Of a DNA stretch of 64,000 bases, positions 22,801 to 31,259 are shown one piece after another. The stretch spans positions 65,910,951 to 65,974,950 of the forward strand of contig NC_133402.1 of the NCBI RefSeq assembly GCF_047511655.1. Direction: 5' to 3'. The first letter of the stretch is position 1; the number at the start of each line of letters is the position of its first letter. Below the pieces are notes generated by a model. It saw nothing but the letters and a program-made list of their open reading frames with translations, made no database searches and had not been told where the DNA came from. The position numbers were made by a program, and so were the translations under genes. Source of the DNA: Castor canadensis. Its lineage: Eukaryota; Chordata; Mammalia; Rodentia; Castoridae.

Positions 22801-24523
22801 TCAAGTACAGATGCAATATTTTTCAAATATCTTTGATCCAGGGTTGTTTGAGTCAGAAGATAGGGATACAGAGGGCTTTCTGTATTTCCTCACAAGAGTG
22901 TTCTGAGGTTTAGTGAGTCAACCCACATGAACTGCCCATTTGAAACAACAAATGGGCAATGGTAAGGTGTCATTATTGTTAATATCACTATCATCAACAA
23001 CACCTGTGCTATTGTCACCTTGGCCTTGAGCTACTTTTCTATCAGACTCTCATTTTTTTATTATAATTGAATTTAATTTTGTATGCCTACTTTAGTAAGC
23101 TATGGGGTAGATTAAATCATTCTCTACATGTCTTGGATAAGTATCAAAGACTTGTTAATAATTATCCAAACATCAGCACTATAAAAATTTAGAGCAGAAA
23201 TTCTCAACCCTGGCTTCACTTTAGAATCACCTGAGGTATTAAAAAACTACCAGTCTCTTACTTGAGGGGCCTGATTCAATTTTTCTGGGATGGTACCCTG
23301 GTACTAGCATTTATTTTTTTGGTGTCAGTGGGGTTTGAGCTTGGGGTCTCATGCTTGCTAGGCAGGCTCTTTACCACTTGAGCCACTCTGCCAGTCCTTT
23401 TACTGTATGGGTATTTTTCAAGACAGGGTCTCCCAAATAATTTGCCCAGGTTGGCTCCTGGTCTCTGCCACCAGCTGTTACTGGCATTTTTAAGTGACAG
23501 GAGTGGAGCCATGGTAGATAACTAACATCCTTAGAGCCTTAGTACTTATCTAGCTCATATTCTTTTAATTGAAAACATCTGGATAAGAACTAGGACCCAC
23601 TGGGAGGTTCCTAAGACAGTTATACAGACCATTAAGCTCTTAAGATTTGTTTCTCAGAGAGAAAAGCAAAATGAATATATCCTTCTATCAAACCAGGGTA
23701 TTCTTTCAAGATGTGCATGGCCGATCTACTTAAGATTGGGGCACACCATCAACTCTGCCATTTGTAAAGGTCTAGTAATGTTGATAACTACATTTGTCTC
23801 AATGAGCATCTTTGAATTCTTGCATTAATTCAAAAGACACACACCCTCCTATGTATTGATACAACAGATCTACTTTTCTCACAATGAAAAGCATGAATCT
23901 GCAAATACATATATATACACACACACCCATAAGCTTCCATATGTGTCACAGAATGGAAATGAGAATTATGTCAAGGCAGCTACATTTCTATTGCTTGCAG
24001 TTTCCAGTTTTAAGCAGTCATCATTTTCCGATGAGAGCAGTTAATTCCAAAGACTGTTGTGACTCTGAACAACCAAGGTTAAATCTCCCAAATGTCACCG
24101 TGTGATAACAACTTTCAGAACAGATGAATGATGAAGACTATATTTTATGTAATTTTTATGTGTATTTTGTGGGTTCATTTTCATGTAGCCTTAAATTTTA
24201 TTAATTGTAAGCTCTACGCATTTTATTAGCTGTCATGTACTCCTTTTACTCTCTTTTATGAGTAAAAATCACTTCTATGGAAAACATACACTGCAAAAGA
24301 AAATTAAGAAGAGCTAGTCTGCCAACATTTCTTTAGTACAAATTTAGGAAAAGCCCAGCTAAAATATAAACTCACATTCTTTTCTCTTCCCTCTCTTCCT
24401 CTTCCTTTGGAATATCAATTGACCAATAGTACTTTTTCTTCTTTAGCTAAATGTCTTACCTTGGAATGCTACTGGTGGGTCCTGAGGGGGGTATCCACCT
24501 GGATGAAGAGCATCTGTTTCCAT
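7804..24523 (-). CDS. PLSCR2: PLSCR2-like phospholipid scramblase (whole coding span, 7 recognised coding exons)
   Basis: Segments in transcript order: 24523-24460 (from an in-frame ATG inside exon 3), 17559-17252, 15444-15402, 12812-12592, 12474-12313, 9596-9435, 7833-7804. All have GT-AG borders and consistent phase; total 990 nt, 329 residues plus stop. Seven heptads (29-77) expand the proline-rich region. The core retains CCCPCC (204-209), GRISKHWSG and [12 protein letters not shown]. The membrane helix contains Arg323 (DFRFFE) and the protein stops nine residues into exon 9. The MDK start exon of PLSCR1 has no counterpart, so the true start is uncertain: the exon 3 ATG (METD) or an unseen upstream exon. 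PLSCR2 is chosen over a second PLSCR1 because of position left of PLSCR1, the heptad-rich exon 4 and the short tail, which I recall as features of human PLSCR2. A decaying gene is possible, but no frameshift breaks the core. Confidence 0.78.
8400..8700 (-). mobile_element. L1 3'UTR-like fragment
   Basis: C/T-rich 'ccatcatctctccctttccc' followed by AT-rich text, similar in layout to fragments at 37.3, 49.5 and 56.7 kb. Present only in the PLSCR2 intron. Confidence 0.45.
8836..9000 (+). mobile_element. hAT-type (MER5-like) DNA transposon fragment
   Basis: 'aattctcagcttggctgcat..aaaccacatgggtc' resembles the terminal part of MER5-type elements. Degenerate and tentative. Confidence 0.4.
9435..9596 (-). 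CDS. PLSCR2: PLSCR2 exon 8, NLS-like, Ca-binding-like and membrane segments
   Basis: A 162-bp, phase-0 exon with the same protein sequence as PLSCR1 exon 8, including [21 protein letters not shown] and [13 protein letters not shown]. It differs by one synonymous base at the end (CTC against CTT for Leu). The flanking introns are also unusually similar. Confidence 0.93.
10000..10900 (+). repeat. Old dispersed repeat in PLSCR2 intron 7, shared with PLSCR1
   Basis: Matches 35630-36540 throughout. The end ('gcttaagccactgag.cttagtgg') looks like the 3' end of a mammalian LTR-type repeat, but I cannot name the family. It predates the duplication. Confidence 0.5.
11340..11790 (+). mobile_element. 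TcMar-Tigger-like DNA transposon remnant (copy A)
   Basis: 'gttgactgtgggtaactgaggg' near the right end and 'gtacacattgtgacagtgtcagg' upstream resemble Tigger-type termini. The matching remnant is at 38365-38770 in unit B, so insertion predates the duplication. Confidence 0.5.
11809..11888 (+). mobile_element. ID-type SINE
   Basis: 'gggctgctggggatgtggctcagtggtagaatgcttgcc' type sequence followed by A-rich text. Unit A only. Confidence 0.75.
12313..12474 (-). CDS. PLSCR2: PLSCR2 exon 7, core domain
   Basis: A 162-bp, phase-0 exon beginning [20 protein letters not shown] and ending [13 protein letters not shown] before GTAAGA. Nearly identical to PLSCR1 except at its 3' end, where a short cluster of substitutions marks the probable end of a conversion tract. 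Confidence 0.92.
12592..12812 (-). CDS. PLSCR2: PLSCR2 exon 6, core domain with intact Cys cluster
   Basis: A 221-bp exon encoding [38 protein letters not shown] and, near its end, [13 protein letters not shown]. The family palmitoylation-type cluster CCCPCC is complete here, unlike in the neighbouring PLSCR1. Acceptor TTTTTAG, donor GTGGGT. Exon and following intron are about 98% identical to PLSCR1. Confidence 0.93.
14690..15140. other. High-identity intron 5 block (copy A), GC-rich
   Basis: About 97% identical to 41648-42096 in PLSCR1 intron 5, while the surrounding intron has diverged. On the minus strand it carries CCTATAAAATCTGAG, a TATA-like word, upstream of a GC-rich segment, which would fit an old LTR. 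Short open frames on both strands appear in both copies simply because the DNA is the same; I do not call a gene. Confidence 0.6.
15402..15444 (-). CDS. PLSCR2: PLSCR2 exon 5, start of scramblase core
   Basis: A 43-bp exon between CCACAG and GTACGT encoding [14 protein letters not shown] plus one base. It has the same length and phase as PLSCR1 exon 5, with two conservative residue differences. Confidence 0.88.
15768..16160 (-). mobile_element. L1 3' end fragment
   Basis: Antisense L1 tail: poly-T, 'cacatgtgcatacattg', a C-rich tract, then 'gttgaggatagctatacagagagattcctagcattgc'. Confidence 0.75.
16572..16780 (+). mobile_element. Composite B1/ID SINE with 12-bp target-site duplication
   Basis: A B1/Alu-like left part ('ccagtggctcacgcctgtgatcc') and an ID-like right part ('ggctggtggagtggctcaa') ending in (AAAT)n. 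The duplication AAGTTTGTTTCA occurs at 16560-16571 and 16781-16792. Absent at the PLSCR1 equivalent, so it inserted after the duplication. Confidence 0.9.
17252..17559 (-). CDS. PLSCR2: PLSCR2 exon 4, expanded heptad proline-rich domain
   Basis: A 308-bp exon, open throughout, acceptor TATTTAAG, donor GTAATT. After GPREHTH come seven 7-residue units with a Pro-Gln core (such as [28 protein letters not shown]; 17393-17539), then [17 protein letters not shown] and [24 protein letters not shown]1 has three such units, and the 84-bp length difference equals four units exactly. The constant end ([13 protein letters not shown]) fixes identity and phase. Confidence 0.88.
18349..18572 (+). mobile_element. 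Composite B1/ID SINE
   Basis: 'caacagtggctcacgcttgtaatcctagct..' then 'ggaggtgtggctcaagtggtagagcacctgc' and an A-rich tail. Confidence 0.85.
19010..19392 (-). mobile_element. Diverged SINE cluster
   Basis: Antisense text with repeated 'gagat.gg.tct' and 'gccactagagcccagct' signatures of the same B1/ID family, degenerate and probably two elements. Confidence 0.55.
19590..19935 (-). mobile_element. L1 3' end, younger subfamily
   Basis: 'ttattattcatatgtgcatacaaggcttgg', a C-rich tract, then 'tagagagagtataagcaataatagg..ggttgagataaggatagctataca'. Same subfamily as 26266-26525 and, in sense orientation, 61776-62323. Confidence 0.85.
20345..21925 (-). mobile_element. 5'-truncated L1 with ORF2 3' portion and 3'UTR
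   Basis: The minus strand at 20820-21056 encodes a recognisable ORF2 C-terminal piece ([18 protein letters not shown]). Further 5' ORF2 text continues to about 21.9 kb, broken by stops. The 3'UTR is an older type than at 19.6 kb. Not capable of movement. It lies in PLSCR2 intron 3. Confidence 0.88.
22560..22880 (+). mobile_element. TcMar-Tigger-type MITE (copy A)
   Basis: 'gtggtccttcagtgtctagc..' to 'ggatacagagggctttctgt' with inner text 'tttagggaataatgacaaggataaagt', as in MER-type Tigger MITEs. The unit B counterpart is at 44800-45150. Confidence 0.6.
23195..23300 (+). mobile_element. MER5-like hAT fragment interrupted by a SINE
   Basis: 'gaaattctcaaccctggcttcactttagaatcacctgagg' is characteristic. 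The unit B equivalent starts near 45455. Confidence 0.55.
23305..23482 (-). mobile_element. Composite SINE, antisense
   Basis: 'ttgagcttggggtctcatgcttgctaggcaggctctttaccacttgagccac' followed by 'agacagggtctccc'. Absent from unit B, where 'gtactaatgtctgtaagtgac' is continuous. Confidence 0.8.
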
Positions 24524-24525
24524 GT
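24460..24525 (-). CDS. PLSCR2: PLSCR2 exon 3, shortened N-terminal segment
   Basis: A 66-bp exon, acceptor ATCACAG, donor GTAAGA. Read in the PLSCR1 phase it gives [20 protein letters not shown] then FQ and one base. The ATG two bases into the exon is in frame and is the first usable start if exon 2 is absent. Compared with PLSCR1 it lacks five codons, and the PPGY and PPQY motifs have become GGYP and PPQD. Confidence 0.82.
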
Positions 24526-24954
24526 CTGTGATTAAAGGAATGGTAACATATCTTTGCTTAAGTAAAATAAGCATTATAAAGAAAAAATACATAGTCCTTA
24601 GGTAACTTGTACTCCTGTGGTTTTATGCTGTATTGAAATAGGCAAAATAGATTTACTTCCCAAATGCCATGCCTTTATCAGAGCTAATTTACAGTAGAAC
24701 CCTATTTCGAGTAAATCCCCTTCTAGATGGAATGAGACAGTTTAGTTACTGAATTCCTAGGTTTTCAAATGTGCTTATGAGTGTTCAGATCCACGCCCTG
24801 ATTTTGTGGTATTAGGAAAAAGATCATTTAAAAAGCACATATGGAGTATGAAGAAAGTAATAAACAAAACTAGTTAGATCCCCTAATGATAATGGTGGAA
24901 GAAAAAAGATGGTAATGGCATCTGCCACCTTCATTACTTAAGAATTACTTACAG

Positions 24955-25232
24955 ATAAGCTTGGTGCTTCAGGCCTACAATCCCATCTACCTGGGAGGCA
25001 GAGGCAAGAGGCTCAAAACTGCAGACTTTATAACCTACACATATAAAGAAGGTTGTGGTCCAGGTCCCAAATTGAGCCCAGTTACTGGTAAAGCTAGCAA
25101 GACTCTGTCTCCAAATGAAATTTTGAATAAGGTGTGTGGGAGAGGAGGACTGGAGGTGTGGTTCAAGTGATAGAGCACATACCTATCAAGAGCAAGGCCT
25201 TGGGTTCAAAGCTCAGTACTGCTAAAAAACAA
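24955..25232 (+). mobile_element. Composite B1/ID SINE
   Basis: 'ggcctacaatcccatctacctgggaggcagaggc..' then 'ggaggtgtggttcaagtgatagagca' and an A-rich end. Confidence 0.8.
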
Positions 25233-25419
25233 AATCTTTTTTAATCTTTAAAATAACGCATGTTTCCAGTATTTATCTTTTCATACTTACTCTGGAACTG
25301 TACCAACAAGGCTGAAGCATAAAATGTAAGCTATTTTTACTTACAAACCCATACTATTTAATTATAATAAACTAGCATTTTATACTATTATCTGCTAATT
25401 ATTATGGCTTGAATAATCT

Positions 25420-25652
25420 TTTTTTTTTTTTTAAGCAGTGCTGGGGGGTTTGATCTCAGGGTCTTATGCTTGCTAGGCAGGTTCTCTACCACTTGAGCCA
25501 CTCCACCAGCCCAGCCCTATTCTATTTAGAGTTTTTTCAAGAGAGGGTCTCCTGAACTATTTGCCTGGGGCTGGCTTTGAACTGTGATCCTCCTGATCTC
25601 TGCCTCCTAGGTAACTAGGATTACAGGCTTGAGTCACCAGCACCAGGCTTGA
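25420..25652 (-). mobile_element. Composite B1/ID SINE, antisense
   Basis: Poly-T head, 'gtcttatgcttgctaggcagg..ccacttgagccactccaccagccc', then a B1-like part ending 'gattacaggcttgagtcaccagcaccaggct'. Confidence 0.88.
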
Positions 25653-26265
25653 ATAATCTTAATATATGCACAAATGGTTGATCCTATCAGTTCTTTATAT
25701 TCATGTCTCTCTGGTGAGTCATTGATCCCCAACTGGTCAATATATACAGAGCATCTCCTGTGTCGCCCTATGTCTCTGCTTTCATAGAAATCATTCTAGT
25801 AATTAATTCTAGTAAGCAAAACACTTGCATTACCTTTCCTGATGGGTTGCTAACTATAAATTCAAAATTATTCCTTTTCAAGTCATGGAGACATGGCACA
25901 AATATAGGAGGACTATCATTCAAGCTTTCAATCTGACATTTTCTGTATGTTTCTCTATAATGATCTTTCAAAGATCACTTTATGTATCCATGTGGGTTAG
26001 TCAGAAAGGCTATATTGCAACCCCCTTGCTCCTCCACCTAATTGATTTCACAATAGCTTCAGCAGAATGCAGTGTGCAGAAACCGCACATTCAGGAAACA
26101 AAGAATCCCCTACTCAGATCAGGTCTTTTCCTTGAACAAACACTGTTCCCACTTATCAAAAGTTATGTAATTCCACTGGTCCTTCCACCTGCACCTTCCT
26201 TTCCTGTTTCTCAGCTGCAGGTGGCCTGCACAGCCCCCTTGATCTCTAACTGTTCTCCCTGCTGC

Positions 26266-26525
26266 TCTCTTTTTTTTTTTCTTTTATTATTCATATGTGC
26301 ATACAAGGCTTGGGTCATTTCTCCCCCCTGCCCCCACCCCCTCCCTTACCACCCACTCCGCCCCCTCCCTCTCCCCCCCACCCCCTCAATACCCAGCAGA
26401 AACTATTTTTCCCTTATTTCTAATTTTGTTGTAGAGAGAGTATAAGCAATAATAGGAAGGAACAAGGGTTTTTGCTGGTTGAGATAAGGATAGCTATACA
26501 GGGCATTGACTCACATTGATTCACA
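26266..26525 (-). mobile_element. L1 3' end, younger subfamily
   Basis: Nearly the same sequence as 19590-19935: 'ttattattcatatgtgcatacaaggcttggg', a C-rich tract, 'gagagtataagcaataatagg'. Confidence 0.85.
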
Positions 26526-26839
26526 ACAGAAGCAGATTCACAGCACATCTCGAGAAACACATTCCAAGTCTGACTTAAAGATCTACCTTTAACGAACATG
26601 TTCCATTTTGGCACACTGCTAACAGGCAGTTAGCAGTGTTTGAATTATATAAGCTATGCACACAAGTACACCTAAATTCAAGAATTTATGAGCTCATGAG
26701 CTCTGAGTTTGTATATAAGAGCAATGATTCTAGTTTCAGGAGGCATTCATAACAAAGAGAAAATAAGTGAATGGGTAGTTAGATGTTCAATAGACTGATT
26801 TCTGTATATTTGAAGTGCAATTTAAAATCTTATAAAATC

Positions 26840-27065
26840 AGGCCCTGGTACCATGGCTCATATCTGTAATCCTAAATATTCTAGAGGTGGAGATCAGGAG
26901 GATCATGGTTAGAGGCCAGTTTGGACAAAATGTAAGAGAGACCCCATCTTGACCAATGAAAGGTGAGCATGGTGGTGCATGCCTGTCATCCCAGCTACAT
27001 GGGAGGTGTAACTAGGAAGATCATAGCCTAGGCTGCCTGGGCATAAAGGAAAACTCTATCTCAAA
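26840..27065 (+). mobile_element. Dimeric B1/Alu-like SINE
   Basis: Two B1-like arms: 'ggtaccatggctcatatctgtaatcc' and 'gagcatggtggtgcatgcctgtcatcccagctac', ending 'ctctatctcaaagag'. Confidence 0.7.
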
Positions 27066-27625
27066 GAGTTAACAAGTGGACTGTGATTATGCATAGCCAA
27101 GTGACATTTTCTAAATGGAACTGAAGCATCTTAAGGCTTGTAGAATATAAAACAGCATAATTTGATATAAATTTGCATTTTAAAATTAAGTTCTAATGGA
27201 ATTCTAGATAAAATTAAATCAGTAGAGAAATCATTAAGAGAAGATGACAAGACTTCACAAGGGAAAGGTATGGGGTCATAAAGATAGTGACCTAATCCAT
27301 TGACCAGGGCTAACATCGTGGTGAGAGATTGCTGCAGCTTTGTCTATTCTCAACAAAGAAACAATTTCAGAAAAGAAATAATTTGGTTTTTGATATTTTC
27401 CCTGATATGGAGTGTTTTTCTCTTCAGAATCTTAAAATTTTAAGAAGGAAAAGCTTTTATTATGTGCTTGATAAATACCTGTCTTATTTAAAACTTTCTT
27501 GAGGGTGAGAACTTTCTTGAAGGTGAGAACTTTATGGTTGGTGTTTATTTACGCCTATGGAAAGGTCTGTTATGAAATAAATTAAGGATATATGCACATA
27601 GGATTATATGTATAGATATGGATGA

Positions 27626-27652
27626 GATATATATATATATATATATATATAT
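27626..27652. repeat. (AT)n microsatellite at the site of missing PLSCR2 exon 2
   Basis: Perfect AT run followed by diverged TA/CA-rich text. PLSCR1 has an equivalent AT/GATA tract at 47970-48025, but there the next 600 bp include the start exon, which is missing here. Confidence 0.85.
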
Positions 27653-28011
27653 GTATACACCCACTATATACATGTATATACATATACATACCCACCTTAC
27701 ATACACCCTGCACATGCATCTCTGTATATCCCGTATACCCTTTTCCCCATGATGTCATTCTCAGCAGGATTTCAAGTTGTTGCTCATCCCCCAATGGTGG
27801 ACATTTTATAAAAGCCTTTGGGATGAGAGTCTACTGAGGCAGAGAGTCAAGAACCCTGTGAGCCAAAGACCCCAACCCAACCGGCAAGTTAGAGAAAAAC
27901 TATGGTCTTCCCTAAGGAAGTGGGTGTTCAGACTGAGCTGGACTCTAGCAATGGTCCAGCAAGAGAGCAAAAGAGGTTACTCAGGTCACAGTGAAGCAGG
28001 GTAGATAGGTG

Positions 28012-28590
28012 AGATGGGGAAATTTTATTATTTTAATAAATATTTAATGGATCAGACACACTGACATGGAAACAAGGAAGTAAAGGCTGAAGAGCCAGAG
28101 CAGTTAGCAGCCTCCCATCTCCTTTAGATGCTAACAGCTTCCCCTTTCTTCTTTGAGATGTTAACAAGCTACCAGGATCCTTGGATGTGTGGAGAAATAC
28201 ATCTATGAAAGGAAGTTCTAAAGCATCCTACTGTCTCTGATTTCGGGTGTAATTTAGAGGGTGACCCCCTTTCTGTCAGCCATCTCAGCCACCCGGACCA
28301 ATCATCTTTGGCCACGTGTATTCCCCCAGCTCTCCACTATAAAACTAAGAGTTGGGGACCACCATTTTGAGTCTTTGCTCCCATTTCCTGCATGGGGAAC
28401 AGGGAATGTGTCTCTTTCTTCCCCTCCCCCTGTCTATACTTTATTCTGTCACACTAAAGTAAATCCTTGCTGAAACTTTTGCCTTGTGAGACACCTTGAA
28501 ATGCTTTTCATGTCTGTGGATCTCAAGGACCTGTGATTTTGCATGGAAACTGGGAAGCTATGACAGTCCCTCACCTGTCCTCGGGTGACA
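28012..28590 (+). mobile_element. ERV LTR in PLSCR2 intron 1 (sense to plus strand)
   Basis: Begins TG and ends CA approximately, with CTATAAAAC at about 28338 and an R/U5-like part rich in T. Absent from the PLSCR1 equivalent near 48.87 kb. Boundaries are approximate. Confidence 0.6.
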
Positions 28591-28756
28591 ATAGTACTTT
28601 GTTTATCTCTGGGATTCCAGGGCGGTTCTGCTCCACTTGAGCAGCAAATGTGAGAAGACCTAACATCCAGTTCTGTGCACCAAGAGTTGCTTTTTACCAG
28701 AGGAACCAAATTGAAGGCTGTCGTGTTTGTAGTACCTTTGAAAATACAAGTGATAT

Positions 28757-29352
28757 TGTAAGAGGAGCTCAAGTTGCTTTTGCTGAAAAGCACTGACTCC
28801 TTACTTGAGCCCACAAATCAACTAAAAACAGGGAAAGCTTGGCATCTTTGTCTCCATTTTGTATCTGACTTTACAATCACCTTGGATTCCAAAAAGGCAA
28901 AACTGGTAATATCTTTATGACAATGAACTGGAGCCACCTGGAGCTGCCACCCTCCCAGTGAGGATAATTATCCCAAGAATCCTCTCAAACAGGAACCAGA
29001 TGACTCCCTGTAGGTGACTTCCAAAACTGGACCAGACCATCTGCCTGACCAAGATTGCAGGGCCCACCAGTCATGAGACCAACCAGAGCACATCTATGAC
29101 TGGACTGTTTAACTATGCATACTTTTGACCCCTGCCCCCAGTTCTTTGTCTACTTAAACCTATAGTTCATGTCTGTACCCTGAAGATGGCTGAGGATGAG
29201 CTGTCACTTACTCTGCCTCTTCCCACAGTGTGTCCCAAGCTGTGTAATAAACCTCCTTTCTCTGCTTTCACCAGGCCTCTTTATTTGGCGTTTAGGGGTG
29301 GGTGGCTGGGCCTGGCATATGGAATCTCAGGAGTTTGGGCCTTGGGTTTCAA
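28757..29352 (+). mobile_element. ERV LTR in PLSCR2 intron 1
   Basis: About 590 bp absent from PLSCR1, where 'ggatactttgcatgtgattatttct' is continuous. It has the polyadenylation signal AATAAA at 29246-29251 followed by 'cctcctttctctgctttcacc', as in gamma-type LTRs. Ends are approximate and the target duplication is unclear. Confidence 0.65.
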
Positions 29353-30204
29353 CACTTTGTACCTGTTTATTTCTACAGAGACATGAAAAGCAGCAAAGCA
29401 TTGTTCTCAGTGCCTCTGCCTTCCTGTCCTTTGCTCCTGTCTCAGGCTTTCCTACTGTTATGCAGACACTGATGTATTAGACACTAATGCTTCAGTCTCC
29501 AAAACATTTCAACCCCATTTCATGTATACTGATTACAGTTATCAGTCAAAACTTCTGTTACCCGACTGTTGTATCTTGGGCACCCACACTAATATGTCAA
29601 TCAGTCCTTCCTTCCCCTTCCCAGGCCACTAGTCTTTTACTGGTTTCTCCCACATACATCCTAAATGACACAAAGTCAACTGATATCTCTATGCAATCAA
29701 TTAAACTCAGCATTCCCGGATAGAAATCACCCCCTTCCTCTCCATGCCAAAATGATTATTCACAGTTCTAAGCAAAATATTTCATAATCTAATAAAACTC
29801 CTAAGGGTGTTTCAATTACAGTTTTCTCAATATATTTAGTAAATAAACTCAGCAATGTTTGGATAAGCCAAAATAGGTTTGCTTAGCTCTGGAGTAAATC
29901 AAAATCTGTTTATATTACTGATCTAAATTTCTGGCTTTATTAAAACATCAGGAATACAAGTTTGTATTAAGTGATCAGAAGTTAACTTCAGTGGATTTCA
30001 TCAAGGCATAATGGCAGAAATATTAATAATTATGTTTGCAATTAATCTATAAGGTATAGTAAGCTAATAAACATATCTAACTATAGTAAACTAAAATTCA
30101 TAGGGCAACAATAGTGTTTTGGGAGAAAATACTAAGGAAAATAAATTGATACATAGAAAAAGCCATGGTTATTTTTGACACCTTCACAGTTTGCATTATC
30201 AAGG

Positions 30205-30450
30205 GTATACATTATGGGTTGCAATACACAAGTGCATGGAAGCAACCTAAGAATCTCTCTGTATAGCAATCTTTACCCCAAACTAGCAAAAACGCTATGT
30301 CTTTCTTATTATCTCTTATGATTTCTCTTCAACAAAATTGGAGAACAAGTTCTGCTTGGAAGCAGGGAGTTGTGGAGGAAGGGGCACAAATAATGTATAC
30401 AAATGTAAGTAATGCAAAAAGATAAAATAAAAGGAGAAAAAAACTTTAAA
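30205..30450 (+). mobile_element. L1 3' end fragment
   Basis: Sense-orientation counterpart of the 15.8 kb fragment: 'aatctctctgtatagca..actagcaaaaacgc' to 'acaaataatgtatacaaatg' and an A-rich tail. Confidence 0.65.
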
Positions 30451-30504
30451 AAAGAGTACACATTAAAAAGAATACCCATTTGAATAAAATATGCTAAGGG
30501 TACC

Positions 30505-30785
30505 TGATAGAACAATAGTGTCACCATTTTGTGAATCAGCCAAAACGGCAGCCCCGCCCTTAAACAAATTCCCGCGCTCTAAGACAGCCCCACCCCTACC
30601 AGAGACGACTGCACCTGTACTAACTTCCTTACCCTCCCCCTTCTATAAAAGCCACTGCTCGCCCAGACTTGGGGCTGTGCCATCTTTTCCCTGGCCAGCC
30701 TGGCAGTCTGGGCCTGCCATTAAACCTTGCTCTATGGACGTGAGTTTTCTCGTGAGCTTTCTTTGAGAGCGCGTTTTTCCTAACA
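30505..30785 (+). mobile_element. Solo LTR with 5-bp target-site duplication GTACC
   Basis: A 281-bp element beginning TG and ending CA, flanked by GTACC at 30500-30504 and 30786-30790. It has TATAAAA near 30644 and ATTAAA near 30719. The empty site is seen in PLSCR1 around 50.18 kb. It lies about 640 bp from the PLSCR2 leader exon and is GC-rich for its surroundings. Confidence 0.85.
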
Positions 30786-31259
30786 GTACCTTAACAGATA
30801 CATAAAAATTAAAGACTAATGAACTCTGCTGTAGAAATAAGCACAATACTTCATTTAACATTAGGGGTTCCAAGTCTTTAAAGTTTTTACCTGTCCCCTT
30901 TCTTGTAACACATTACTCTTCTTATTTAACATGCTAAGCTAAAAAATATTCTGTTGACTTTTAAGCTTATTAACGGCTCTAGACATAACTAACTCCAATT
31001 AATACTCACTGTGCAATGACTTTATGAATGGCTCCTGAAAGGCCCCACTATGCTGGCAGACTTACCAGCCCAGCTTGATTTCAAGACCGGGGCTGGTACC
31101 TGAGCTGTGTTGCAATGCAGCTCAGAGAAAGCAGAACCCTGAGGGGTCTTTCCAGGGCGGTGACACCTTGTCATTACAATGGCTCTGAGGTGGCCAGGGG
31201 CACTCCTGAATGGTTGGAAAACGCCCACTTCTGAGGTCACTTCCCCAGGTGTCTTGGAT

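Noticed and set aside
25270-25330. Possible alternative PLSCR2 start exon: minus-strand ATG followed by CCAGA|GTAAGT
   Set aside because: A good donor, but its phase does not join exon 3 in frame and there is no PLSCR1 counterpart or good acceptor. It could at most be a leader exon.
25885-26445. 186-codon plus-strand open frame, the longest in the window
   Set aside because: Its second half is the antisense C/T-rich L1 3'UTR, and the rest is unsupported intron sequence without homology that I recognise.
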